A DNA stretch of 64,000 nucleotides, taken from Prevotella sp. GTDB taxonomy: Bacteria > Bacteroidota > Bacteroidia > Bacteroidales > Bacteroidaceae. Location: assembly GCA_017645645.1 (NCBI GenBank), contig JAGCOB010000009.1, forward strand, positions 53,898 through 117,897, given 5' to 3'. Positions 25,780 through 35,148 of this stretch are shown here, piece by piece (positions within the stretch are counted from its first letter, which is position 1; every line of letters begins with the position of its first letter). The position numbers and the translations under genes were made by a program. Under the pieces are notes generated by a model. That model was not told the origin of the DNA. It did no database searches and was given only the letters and a program-made list of their open reading frames with translations.

Positions 25780-28700
25780 AACTCATCCTTTATATCTTCC
25801 GGCATAATCATCTGATAAGTCTCCTGAGTCACCTCCTGCGGAGACATTCCACTAACGCGGACAGACAATTGCTGGATAGTCTCATCAAGCATGTTACGCA
25901 TCTCACGGGCATTACCGAACGAATCGCTCTTGCTGACAACCTTGCGGCAGATCAGATCCATCAACTTGAACTCAGCGGCAGGCGACAACGTGTAGTTGTC
26001 CTTCGAAGCCATCTTCTTATAGATGGCAAGCAACTCGTCTTCGTTATAGTCCTCAATATGCATCTTATGGGTAAAGCGGCTGGCAAGCCCCGGGTTGACA
26101 TTCATGAACTCCTCCATCTCTTTCTGATAGCCTGCGGCGATGACCACGAACTTGCCACGGTCGTCCTCCATACGCTTCATCAACGTGTCAATAGCCTCCT
26201 TGCCATACTGGTCATTCTCGGAGGACAGGGTATATGCCTCGTCAATGAACAGGATACCGCCCATCGCCTTGTCACAGATATTATTGACAATCTTCGGAGT
26301 CTCACCCATATACTTACCTACCAGTGTCGCACGACTGGCCTCTATCACACGACTCGTCGGCAGAATCTCCATACTCTGCAGAATCTCACCCATCTTACGG
26401 GCAATAGAGGTCTTACCAGTACCGGGATTACCCGTCAGCACGAAGTTCATCGCCATCTGCTGTACCTTACCGGCACCCATGGCGGCACGCTGCTTCATGA
26501 ACATGCTCTGTACGGCAAGGCGACGGATCATGTTCTTAACGGAACGCATACCGATAAACTCGTCGAGTTCGTTGAGGACCTCGTCCAACGGACGAACCTT
26601 CTCGCTCTGAGGAACGGCAAGGTCTGCCTCGGTAATACGGTACATATCCTCGTCCTTGAAGTCGGGATTATTCACCTCCGCCATCAGGCGCTGACTCTGT
26701 TTCTCGACAGCGGCATCGAAGATACGACGTGCATCACGGGCATTACCGAAGTTCTTGTCACGACGGAGATACAACTGTTCGAACTGGCGATGCACGGCCT
26801 CACGGGTATTGTCATCCACCGTGAAGTTCTTGCCTTTGGCAAGGTTGACGAATATCTGCGTCAACTCATCCGGTGTGTAGTCGTCGAAATGGATGGTCTG
26901 CGTGAAACGACTCTTCAGTCCCGGGTTAGAGTCAATGAAGTCATGCATCTGGTCAGTATAGCCTGCCACGATACAGATGAACTTACCACGATCGTCCTCC
27001 AGTCGCTTCAACAGGGTATCTATCGCTTCACCGCCGAAGGAGTCGTTATCTCCCGACTTCAGCGTGTAGGCCTCGTCGATGAACAACACGCCACCCATCG
27101 CAGAGTCAATCAACTGGTTGGTCTTGATAGCGGTCTGACCGGAATAACCGGAAACCAGTTTACTTCTGTCTGCCTCCACCAATTGTCCCCTGGAGAGGAT
27201 GCCTAGGCTACGGAACACATCCGCCATGATACGGGCGACTGTCGTCTTACCCGTACCAGGATTACCAGTAAACACATAATGCTTGCCCTGGAAGGTATTG
27301 TTCTGACCACGGCGTATCTGCAGGTTGAGGAAGGCGGCAAGATTGGAAATCTCCTGCTTGACAGCGGCGAGACCGACCATGCCGTTCAGTTTCTGCAGGC
27401 AGTCTGTATAATCGACTGTCTTCGGTGCCTCGTACGGGATATCCTCCTGCGTGATGGTCATCAACTCCTCATTAGACAAAGTGGAGATATCACCATGCTG
27501 CATGCGCTCCGCCTGCTTGGCACATATCTTGTCGAACAACTGACGCATGGTACGTCCGTTAGCGAAGTCCTTGTCACGGGAATCATACAACTCCGTGATC
27601 ATCTTACGGGTCAACTCCTCTGCTTCCGGTGCGAAGATATATTTCTTCGACTTGGCAAAGACCTGCATAATCTGATATAACTCATCAGGATTATAGTCTT
27701 CGATATTCAGGAAATAACTGAAACGGCTGCGCACACCCGGGTTGATACGGAACAGGTTCTCCATCTCAGTACGGTAACCGGCAGCGATGACGACGAACTT
27801 ACCACGGTCGTCCTCCATGCGCTTCATCAACTGCTCCAGAGCCTGGGCACCCTGATTGTCACGGTCGCCGCCCTGACTGACCGGAGCCAGCGTGTAAGCC
27901 TCATCCACGAAGAGGATGCCACCCATCGCCTTGTCACACAGACGGTCAACAACCTTCGGTGTCTCACCCTGATAGGGACTCACCATCTTCGCACGGTCAC
28001 ACTCTACGACATGACCGCTGTCGAGATAGCCGATTGCCTCCAGGATCTCACCCAGTTTACGGGCTATCGTCGTCTTACCAGTACCGGGATTACCCGTCAG
28101 CACGATATGGATACCTGCCTTCTGCTGCTCACCAAGTCCACGCTGGGCACGCTGCACACTATTCTGGACACTATAGGCAATCTCACGAACCGCCTTCTTC
28201 ACGGCATCCATTCCAATATACTGGTTGAGGTCACTGAGGATATCATCCAGTGTACGCTCCTCTGGCACATAACCACGGATATCACTTTCCTCTATCATGG
28301 TGGCATCGGCACCACGACTGATAAACGAGGTGAAGATATCCTCGGCTGTCTTTACCGCCAGATGACGATAGCCAAACGTGTCATCCTTGATCTTCACCTG
28401 ATACTGGAAGAAGCGCTCCAACTTACGTTCTGCCTCTGGGGTATAAGCGGAGATACCGTACTTGATCCGCAACTCCTGTTTACATACCTCACACAATTCA
28501 GTATAACCTGGAGTCGGCAAACGGAAGATATACTTGAAACGGTTCTGTGCTGCCGGGTTATTGACAAGGAAGTCGTCCAAGCCCTTTGGAAGACCGGAGA
28601 TAATCACAATAGGATTATCGTTCCACTTATCCATCTCGACAAAGAGCTTGTCAAGGGGGTTGACCTGATTGGAATACCTGTCAGGCAATAATTTCTGTAC

Positions 28701-29093
28701 GTTATCGAAGAAAAGGATGCCATCCTTCGCTTTCTTGATATTATCTTCCCATTTATCGACAAAACGCTGATAGTCGACTGCATCAACCATCGTCAACTTG
28801 GGCTTCTCTATAATCTTGTGCTGATAGAAGTAATCTTTTATAATTTCAGCAAGGGCAGTCTTACCGGTACCTGTCTCACCTATGATAATCGCATTCACAC
28901 TCAGGCGTACTTTCATGACATCCTTGCGCGAATGTAAATAGGTATAGGTATCAACTACCGTCTTGAGCTGCTTCTTGACATCATCAAGACCTACCAACTG
29001 GTCGAGCACGTTCTGTGAGATAAGGGGTTTACCACACCACTTACAGAACTTCGCTATCGAACGGTTTTCTTTATGACAATGCTCACATACCAT
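25776..29093 (-). CDS. Giant CbbX/SpoVK-type AAA ATPase with four AAA modules
   Basis: 1105 aa. An N-terminal zinc ribbon (CEHCHKEN...CKWCG) is followed by four AAA modules. Walker A motifs lie at residues 72-79 (GETGTGKT), 333-341 (GNPGTGKTT), 610-617 and 887-894. Modules 2-4 are CbbX-like with Walker B FVDEAYTL or FIDEAYTL and pore-type segments such as SPYQGE, SGYSGQ and GKYMGE. Module 1 has FFDN (D130, N131) where the hydrolytic Glu is expected, so it may bind but not hydrolyse ATP. CbbX-like AAA proteins remodel client proteins as hexamers. No protease or membrane domain is present. It starts 1 bp after the kinase stop. Confidence 0.9.
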   Translation of the reverse strand: MVCEHCHKENRSIAKFCKWCGKPLISQNVLDQLVGLDDVKKQLKTVVDTYTYLHSRKDVMKVRLSVNAIIIGETGTGKTALAEIIKDYFYQHKIIEKPKLTMVDAVDYQRFVDKWEDNIKKAKDGILFFDNVQKLLPDRYSNQVNPLDKLFVEMDKWNDNPIVIISGLPKGLDDFLVNNPAAQNRFKYIFRLPTPGYTELCEVCKQELRIKYGISAYTPEAERKLERFFQYQVKIKDDTFGYRHLAVKTAEDIFTSFISRGADATMIEESDIRGYVPEERTLDDILSDLNQYIGMDAVKKAVREIAYSVQNSVQRAQRGLGEQQKAGIHIVLTGNPGTGKTTIARKLGEILEAIGYLDSGHVVECDRAKMVSPYQGETPKVVDRLCDKAMGGILFVDEAYTLAPVSQGGDRDNQGAQALEQLMKRMEDDRGKFVVIAAGYRTEMENLFRINPGVRSRFSYFLNIEDYNPDELYQIMQVFAKSKKYIFAPEAEELTRKMITELYDSRDKDFANGRTMRQLFDKICAKQAERMQHGDISTLSNEELMTITQEDIPYEAPKTVDYTDCLQKLNGMVGLAAVKQEISNLAAFLNLQIRRGQNNTFQGKHYVFTGNPGTGKTTVARIMADVFRSLGILSRGQLVEADRSKLVSGYSGQTAIKTNQLIDSAMGGVLFIDEAYTLKSGDNDSFGGEAIDTLLKRLEDDRGKFICIVAGYTDQMHDFIDSNPGLKSRFTQTIHFDDYTPDELTQIFVNLAKGKNFTVDDNTREAVHRQFEQLYLRRDKNFGNARDARRIFDAAVEKQSQRLMAEVNNPDFKDEDMYRITEADLAVPQSEKVRPLDEVLNELDEFIGMRSVKNMIRRLAVQSMFMKQRAAMGAGKVQQMAMNFVLTGNPGTGKTSIARKMGEILQSMEILPTSRVIEASRATLVGKYMGETPKIVNNICDKAMGGILFIDEAYTLSSENDQYGKEAIDTLMKRMEDDRGKFVVIAAGYQKEMEEFMNVNPGLASRFTHKMHIEDYNEDELLAIYKKMASKDNYTLSPAAEFKLMDLICRKVVSKSDSFGNAREMRNMLDETIQQLSVRVSGMSPQEVTQETYQMIMPEDIKDEL

Positions 29094-29094
29094 A

Positions 29095-32043
29095 CTATTC
29101 CACGTCCTTTTGTATTTGTTTGACTACTGCCGACGGACTCAATCTCCAGTCATTCGCATTGGGATTACCCACATTCAACAACTTCGGGCTGAATATAATC
29201 ATTTCCAGTAATAAGATTCCTACCAAGGCAGACCATAAGATATAATGCAGGACGGACTCTCCACTCAGTGAGCGGACCTGGTTGGTCACATCATCCAGCA
29301 AACCGAAATTAGAACCCTTAAACTTGAATTTCTTCTCTTTGAAAGTATAATATAACGGTTCTATCAACGTAGACTTGATATCGTCTTCTCTCAGTCCGGT
29401 CTCTAACAGGTTCTCACTATCTGCATCAGAACGGAAATCAGTGAAATGACAAATCACCATATAGATAGCCGTGAGGATAAGAACGGTTGGAACAAACATT
29501 CCAGGAGCCGTTCCGTTGACATATCTCAGGATCATCACAGGTATATAGGAAGACAAGACACCTAATAGTCCCCAAAGGCATGAGAACACAAAACCATATC
29601 CCTTAAAAAAGGCACGTGTACCTATTATTATTGCAGACATTCCTCCGAGAGGCAACACAATTGAAAGTCCCTCATGCCATAGGAGATACTCACGGCCACT
29701 GATACCGAAAAGCAACAGGAGCAATGCCCATACACCACATAACGAGTAGAATACGATTCGCCATGTCTTCTCTTTGCTCTTTGCCCTGTAGTACATCCGT
29801 CGCACCTCCGCATATTTCTCAGAGGTCTCCTGTTTTGCCATACCGAAACGTTTGAAATGGATCTGGTTGGGATCTATCTCACCTAATTTCAATATCCAGT
29901 TCTCCAAACAATGCTCATAGGAATATTGCTCACTGAAGTCTTTCTCCGGGTCCTCATGGAAGAAGATAGACAGCCACTGGCTAAGGGCACCCTTTTTCAT
30001 TTCCTTGACCATCTCCTCCTGATGGCCGATTTTGTCGACAGTAAGTCCGTCAACCAACTCCAGCCCGTCATCTAACAGATAAGCGGGACGGGCACCAAGA
30101 ATACGACAGAAGCGATAGGCTGCCGTCCGTAAGTCATAGGCACCCAGACGCTCCGTATTCTCCTCACTCTTCATATCGAAACAAGCACGAGCCTGATTCA
30201 ACTGCTCTACCCATCCGTGCAACTGCGCAAAATAGGCAAAGCGACCGTTAGGATCAGAGAACTCCGTAATACGCTGATTAAACTCCTTTTCCGGAAGATG
30301 CTGCCAATCCTTCATCTGTTGACTCAACAATACACCTACACGGTAAGGTGTATCTGCATCACGTAAATCATAGGCAGCTTCACGGTCTAAATTATACAAT
30401 ATCTTATATCCCAAGGAACGAGACGGTTTCTGTCCCTGCGTCATGATACGCAGCGACTCACATGCCATCCTGTCCTCATGACTGTACATCCATGACAACA
30501 ACCTGCCGTCACTCAGAGAAAGCCATGCGTCGTCAGAGCATTCCTCATAGCCAAAGGAATGGATGATTTCCCGTAAGGAAGACGAAGCATATTGAGGCAG
30601 GAAGGGGATTTCCTTATCTATCTCATACGCCATACGCAGGATGGCAACACGGCTGTCAAAGTTCTTCTCGGAGAAATAACCGCGAAGTCTGTTGACATCC
30701 GCTTTAGAATGAGACTCCAGATAGAGATAGAGATTATCGTTAGGATTCCTCAGGGCAATGGCATACTCGTCCTGATAACTGAGAAGTGAGATTCCCACAC
30801 TATGCAAATCGTCACAAAGGTTACCATGCAGGTCCTTGTAAGGATAGGTAGGCTCCATCACATACACTGCAGCCATCAATCCCGCATGCTGATCAACTGG
30901 ATAGCGGTTGACGACAATATCCTTCACTGCGGAACTGAGTTTCACGTTTCCACATTGTTCCAACCAACCGGCAATCCTACCATTATACAGATAACTGATT
31001 GCCAAACGCTCATTGTCAAGCAGCAGAGGTATCAGTTCGTGGACATTGTCTGCAACAAGATTCTTCTCGGGGTCGACAATGAAACTACGATACTTCAGGA
31101 TCGGTGACGAGATATCCACCTCGACATCCTCGCCAAGGAACCAACGCTCCACCTGCTCATACTTCCAACGATTCTGGGGGTTAACAGCTGTCAGACCCTG
31201 AATCAGCATCTTGACACGGTCAGGAAGTTCATTGATGCGGGGCAGACGACCCTCATTCTTCTTACGCATCATGACACGCTCGTTCTGGCTCAACGGGTTC
31301 TCACCCAGCCACAGCGTCATCAAGGTAATACCCAATGAGTAGAAATCGACAGACGGAGTAATCTCCACCTCACCGTCAATTACGTCATTATACATCTCAG
31401 GAGCCGCAAAGACCGGAGTACGTGCCTGAGTGGTCCTATGCAAGCGTTCATCATTGTCCATCACACTGGAGATACCAAAATCGCCCAGCACAATCTCCTG
31501 GTGTTTCTCATCACGGAAGAAGAAGTTGCCGGGCTTGATATCCTTGTGGATAATATTGCTGTTATGGCAATAGGCAAGGGCGGCAGCAGCCTGTAAGGTG
31601 ATACGGCGGAACTGGTTAAAGTCGCCATCCAAGTCATAATCTTTTAACGTTCCTCCCCGCAAATACTCCATCAACTCATAGTCACGACTCTTACCATCCA
31701 CATAAGTCTTGCCATAGTCGAAAATCTTGACGATTGTCTCCATGCCAAAACTCTGTATGATACGCAACAACGTCTTCTTGATAGTGAAATTCGGATAATA
31801 GATTTTCAGTACCATCTGTTTCCGGTCACATTCCACCAGAAACACCTGCGCCTCACCGGAATTATCGCTGAGGCACTTAATACAATGGTACACTTTTCCT
31901 TTTATCAGAAAATCATTAGCGGAACTCGACTTAGCCGGCTCCACAGCCCCTGGGCGGAAGGTCCTGTCACCAGAGGCACCACCTTGGGGAGTCACTCTAA
32001 TTGTCGAATTATTATCCCTTAATGTATTTATGGCTTGATCCAT
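29095..32043 (-). CDS. Membrane Ser/Thr protein kinase
   Basis: 982 aa. The Hanks-type kinase domain spans about residues 48-310, with Lys80 (VLKIYYP), HKDIKPGN at 166-173 (HKD replaces the usual HRD), DFG at 188-190 and an APEMY P+1 loop. A long helical region of unknown fold follows to about residue 780. Five hydrophobic segments near the C-terminus (WRIVFYSLCGVWALLLLLFG through LHYILWSALVGILLLEMIIF) anchor it in the membrane, with kinase and central region inside the cell. The ATG overlaps the zinc-ribbon gene stop by one base. It is likely the input element of the cluster; the signal is unknown. Confidence 0.88.
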   Translation of the reverse strand: MDQAINTLRDNNSTIRVTPQGGASGDRTFRPGAVEPAKSSSANDFLIKGKVYHCIKCLSDNSGEAQVFLVECDRKQMVLKIYYPNFTIKKTLLRIIQSFGMETIVKIFDYGKTYVDGKSRDYELMEYLRGGTLKDYDLDGDFNQFRRITLQAAAALAYCHNSNIIHKDIKPGNFFFRDEKHQEIVLGDFGISSVMDNDERLHRTTQARTPVFAAPEMYNDVIDGEVEITPSVDFYSLGITLMTLWLGENPLSQNERVMMRKKNEGRLPRINELPDRVKMLIQGLTAVNPQNRWKYEQVERWFLGEDVEVDISSPILKYRSFIVDPEKNLVADNVHELIPLLLDNERLAISYLYNGRIAGWLEQCGNVKLSSAVKDIVVNRYPVDQHAGLMAAVYVMEPTYPYKDLHGNLCDDLHSVGISLLSYQDEYAIALRNPNDNLYLYLESHSKADVNRLRGYFSEKNFDSRVAILRMAYEIDKEIPFLPQYASSSLREIIHSFGYEECSDDAWLSLSDGRLLSWMYSHEDRMACESLRIMTQGQKPSRSLGYKILYNLDREAAYDLRDADTPYRVGVLLSQQMKDWQHLPEKEFNQRITEFSDPNGRFAYFAQLHGWVEQLNQARACFDMKSEENTERLGAYDLRTAAYRFCRILGARPAYLLDDGLELVDGLTVDKIGHQEEMVKEMKKGALSQWLSIFFHEDPEKDFSEQYSYEHCLENWILKLGEIDPNQIHFKRFGMAKQETSEKYAEVRRMYYRAKSKEKTWRIVFYSLCGVWALLLLLFGISGREYLLWHEGLSIVLPLGGMSAIIIGTRAFFKGYGFVFSCLWGLLGVLSSYIPVMILRYVNGTAPGMFVPTVLILTAIYMVICHFTDFRSDADSENLLETGLREDDIKSTLIEPLYYTFKEKKFKFKGSNFGLLDDVTNQVRSLSGESVLHYILWSALVGILLLEMIIFSPKLLNVGNPNANDWRLSPSAVVKQIQKDVE

Positions 32044-32993
32044 TATTTGTCGTCTTTAATTTCTGCCGTACTATTCTTTCCTAAAACAACCCATTTACCG
32101 CCTAGGTGAGGCTTTGCGCAACCACAAGGACTACTATGAAGAGCATGCTTGAAATTACATACCCAGGCAAGACGCACTCCCATCGGCTTACTTGCCATAG
32201 CATAATTACGGGCTTGCACAGGAGAGGATGTCGGGGGAACAGCCAGTTTGTCAAGAATAGCGGAAAGCCTCTTGATCTTCTCCGTCTTCTGCTCTTCCAG
32301 CTCTTCCTTCGTCATACGTTTCGTCTCCACTTTGGGAATTACCGGATTCTCTACACCTGCATCTTTTGCCAGTAGTGACAGCATACGCTCACGTAATTTC
32401 ATATTCATCTGCTCACGGACGATATCTCGCTCGGAATTGTAAGGCAACGAACTCTCCAGACGAGAATACTCCTGGACAACATCCATCAGTTCCTGATAGT
32501 CTGGATTCTTCTGCAGTTCCTTCATCAGCTCCTTTGCCTCTGCCGTCAAGGCAGTACCACATTGTTTACAGAATGCGAAGTCATTCATCGCATGACAGGT
32601 AGGACATACCAGTCCGCCACGAGGACTTCCACATTCAGGACAATAGGCCTCATTGCCCGTTAACTTTGCTCCGCAATAGGAACAGACATCCTTGCGGATA
32701 TAATGATGGCACACCTCACAAAAGTCGGCATCAGGATCTATTTCCGAAGAACAATAAGGACAGGTCGCCTTACTGATAGGCTGGCCGCACTGGGCACAAA
32801 ACATCGCCTCGGGATCATTGATGGCACCACAGAAAGGACATGCCTTTCCACCTGCCTGCTGTTGCTGCTGCTGTTGTTGCATCTCAGGCTGCAACGCCTC
32901 TTTCTCCCGTATAAGTTCCTTTTCGCGAACGAATTGTTGAGGACGTATGGTCCTCTGTGTTCTCTCAGTATTTACAGAATTATCACTTGTCAT
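32043..32993 (-). CDS. Multi-zinc-ribbon protein, first gene of the kinase cluster
   Basis: 316 aa. A basic N-terminus and an eight-residue Gln run precede about five zinc-ribbon half-pairs (CPFCG...CAQCG, CPYCS...CEVCH, CSYCG...CPECG, CPTCH...CKQCG). A helical segment follows (KELMKELQKNPDYQEL onward), and the C-terminus has further cysteines (CGCAKPHLGGKW). No enzyme motif is seen. Zinc ribbons also head the FHA and AAA proteins of this cluster, so they probably mediate assembly among its members. It has a well-formed promoter (33020-33052). Confidence 0.8.
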   Translation of the reverse strand: MTSDNSVNTERTQRTIRPQQFVREKELIREKEALQPEMQQQQQQQQAGGKACPFCGAINDPEAMFCAQCGQPISKATCPYCSSEIDPDADFCEVCHHYIRKDVCSYCGAKLTGNEAYCPECGSPRGGLVCPTCHAMNDFAFCKQCGTALTAEAKELMKELQKNPDYQELMDVVQEYSRLESSLPYNSERDIVREQMNMKLRERMLSLLAKDAGVENPVIPKVETKRMTKEELEEQKTEKIKRLSAILDKLAVPPTSSPVQARNYAMASKPMGVRLAWVCNFKHALHSSPCGCAKPHLGGKWVVLGKNSTAEIKDDK

Positions 32994-33019
32994 TTTTTAG
33001 GATAGTGCTAAGTTAGTTG

Positions 33020-33052
33020 CAAAGATAAACAAAATTTTTTAATCAAAACAAA
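33020..33052 (-). promoter_or_regulatory. Promoter of the kinase-cluster operon
   Basis: On the minus strand TTTG (33052-33049), a 21-bp spacer and TATCTTTG (33027-33020) fit the Bacteroidota consensus. It is the only clear promoter upstream of the ten closely packed genes down to 16797. Confidence 0.75.
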
Positions 33053-33087
33053 AAACCGCCGTAAATTTTATTTACGACGGCATTTTT
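33051..33087 (-). terminator. Bidirectional-looking terminator after pepO
   Basis: The stem GCCGTCGTAAA / TTTACGGCGG has a TAAAA loop, and a T tract follows on the minus strand. The plus-strand side also ends in TTTTTT. Its T tract overlaps the -33 region of the kinase-cluster promoter. Confidence 0.85.
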
Positions 33088-33105
33088 TCCTGTTTTTGCA
33101 CTATT

Positions 33106-35145
33106 TTACCACAACGACAGACGCTTTTCCTTAGGAATAAACATCTTATCGCCCTCCTTTATGCCGAATGCATCATACCACATATCAACATGAGGCAAGG
33201 CTCCATTGACACGCCAACAGCCCAGTGAGTGGGGGTCGCTCTTGGTACGGTTACGGATTTCTGCCTCCGTGATATTAGCAGCCCACACCCCGGCATAGGC
33301 AAGGAAGAAACGCTGATCTGCCGTCAATCCGTCAATGACTGGTAATGGTGTGGCCTTGGTAGCATTTTTATATGCATACCAGGCGACTTGCAAGCCACCA
33401 TGGTCAGCGAGATTCTCACCCAATGTCAAGCGACCATTCGCATTCAAGTCGGGCAGTACTTTAATGGCAGAGAAGAAATCAGCATACTTATCCGTACGCT
33501 CTGTAAAGTTTTTTCCATCCATTTCCGTCCACCAGTCATGCATATTTCCATCCTTGTCGTAACGGCGTCCCTGATCATCAAAACCATGCGTCATCTCATG
33601 TCCGATCACTACACCGATGGCACCATAGTTGAAGGCATCGTCAGCATTCGGGTCAAAGAACGGAACCTGCAGAATTCCGGCAGGGAAGCATATCTCATTA
33701 GTAGTGGGATTATAATAGGCGTTTACGGTTTGGGGGGTCATATACCATTCATCCCTGTCAACAGGTTTTCCAGCAGTATGGTCGATACGCCATTTATTCC
33801 AGAAACGATTACATTCCTGCATATTCTCATAGTAAGATTTTTTCGCGTCAATCTTTAAGTCCGACATATCCGTCCACTTATCAGGATAGCCGATCTTCAC
33901 ATAGAATGTATTCAACTTCAATAGGGCATTCACCTTCGTGGAGTCGTCCATCCACTCCTGGGCAGCGATACGCTCACCTAGGGCAATACGAAGATTCTCC
34001 ACCAGCGTCTTCATACGTTCCTTAGAAGAAGCTGGGAAATATTTCTCCACATAAATCTTACCCAAAGCCTCACCCATCACACCTTGCACCTGATTGGTGG
34101 CACGCCGCCACAAGGGGTGGTCCTCCTTCCTGCCAGATATTACCTTACCGAAGAAATCAAAGTTTTCAGCACGCACCTCATCATTCAGGTAGCCTGCAGC
34201 GGAGGTGATAACCCCCCACTCCATATAGTCACGGTACTCATCAGGGGTAATCTTGGCAAACAACTGGTCAGCACCTGCCATGAAATCCGGCTGACCAACC
34301 ACCATCTCCTGGATATACTGGCTGGCGATACCCTTGGCATTCATCTGTTTCTCCAACTGGAAATGGGGGTATTTGGCATCAAACTCCTGAAGTGTCATCT
34401 TGTTATAGTTGGCAATGGGGTCACGCAACTCGGTACGTGACTTAGATACCTTGGCAAGGGCCAGTTCCACCTTGAAGACATTTTTCATCTTCTTCTCTGC
34501 AACAGTCTTCTTGAAACCGAAGAGTTGGAACATACGGACGATGTGCGACTTATAACTCTCACGGATCTTGGTGGTAGCCTCATCCGTCTCCAGGTAATAG
34601 TCTTTCTGCCCAAGGGCCAGTCCGCCCTGACCAACACTCAAGATGTTCTGGGAAGCATTTTTCTCGTCGGCACCCATATAGGCATGGAAGAACTCTGCGT
34701 CACCATAGGGCATCATCTCCAACTGGATGTCAAAAAGCTGGGTAACAGTCTTTGCCTTCTCCATCTTGTTAATCATCTCCATGGCAGGAGCCAGTCCGTC
34801 GCTTTCACGGCGTGCTGAGTCCATAGCAAGTTTATACAGGTCACTCAGTTTCTGCTCCACACTGCCCTGCGGATAGGTTTTCTCCTGCAATTCCTTCAGG
34901 ATTCCGTTGATACGCTTATTATTATCCTCTGCCAGACGGTCGAAACTGCCATAGCGCGAATAGGCGGCAGGCAGCGGATTCTTTTTCATCCATCCGCCAC
35001 AGGCATACTCATAGAAATCCTCTCCCGGCTTTACCTGCTGGTTGAGATCCGTCATGTCGATTCCCGACTTCAGTGCCGGCTGCGCCATAGACGCAACAGA
35101 CATCGATGATAATACCATCATCATGAATACTCCTTTAATTTTCAT
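33106..35145 (-). CDS. pepO: M13 family zinc endopeptidase (neprilysin/PepO type)
   Basis: 679 aa with an N-terminal signal peptide (MKIKGVFMMMVLSSMSVASMA). Motifs of the M13 catalytic domain are intact: NPTTNEICFPAGILQ, the zinc site VIGHEMTHGFDDQG, GENLADHGG carrying the third zinc ligand, and a C-terminal SDPHSLGCWRVNG. It cleaves small peptides in the periplasm or at the cell surface. It starts 3 bp after the ABC-F stop, so it is cotranscribed with that gene, and a strong terminator follows. Confidence 0.93.
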   Translation of the reverse strand: MKIKGVFMMMVLSSMSVASMAQPALKSGIDMTDLNQQVKPGEDFYEYACGGWMKKNPLPAAYSRYGSFDRLAEDNNKRINGILKELQEKTYPQGSVEQKLSDLYKLAMDSARRESDGLAPAMEMINKMEKAKTVTQLFDIQLEMMPYGDAEFFHAYMGADEKNASQNILSVGQGGLALGQKDYYLETDEATTKIRESYKSHIVRMFQLFGFKKTVAEKKMKNVFKVELALAKVSKSRTELRDPIANYNKMTLQEFDAKYPHFQLEKQMNAKGIASQYIQEMVVGQPDFMAGADQLFAKITPDEYRDYMEWGVITSAAGYLNDEVRAENFDFFGKVISGRKEDHPLWRRATNQVQGVMGEALGKIYVEKYFPASSKERMKTLVENLRIALGERIAAQEWMDDSTKVNALLKLNTFYVKIGYPDKWTDMSDLKIDAKKSYYENMQECNRFWNKWRIDHTAGKPVDRDEWYMTPQTVNAYYNPTTNEICFPAGILQVPFFDPNADDAFNYGAIGVVIGHEMTHGFDDQGRRYDKDGNMHDWWTEMDGKNFTERTDKYADFFSAIKVLPDLNANGRLTLGENLADHGGLQVAWYAYKNATKATPLPVIDGLTADQRFFLAYAGVWAANITEAEIRNRTKSDPHSLGCWRVNGALPHVDMWYDAFGIKEGDKMFIPKEKRLSLW

Positions 35146-35148
35146 AAG

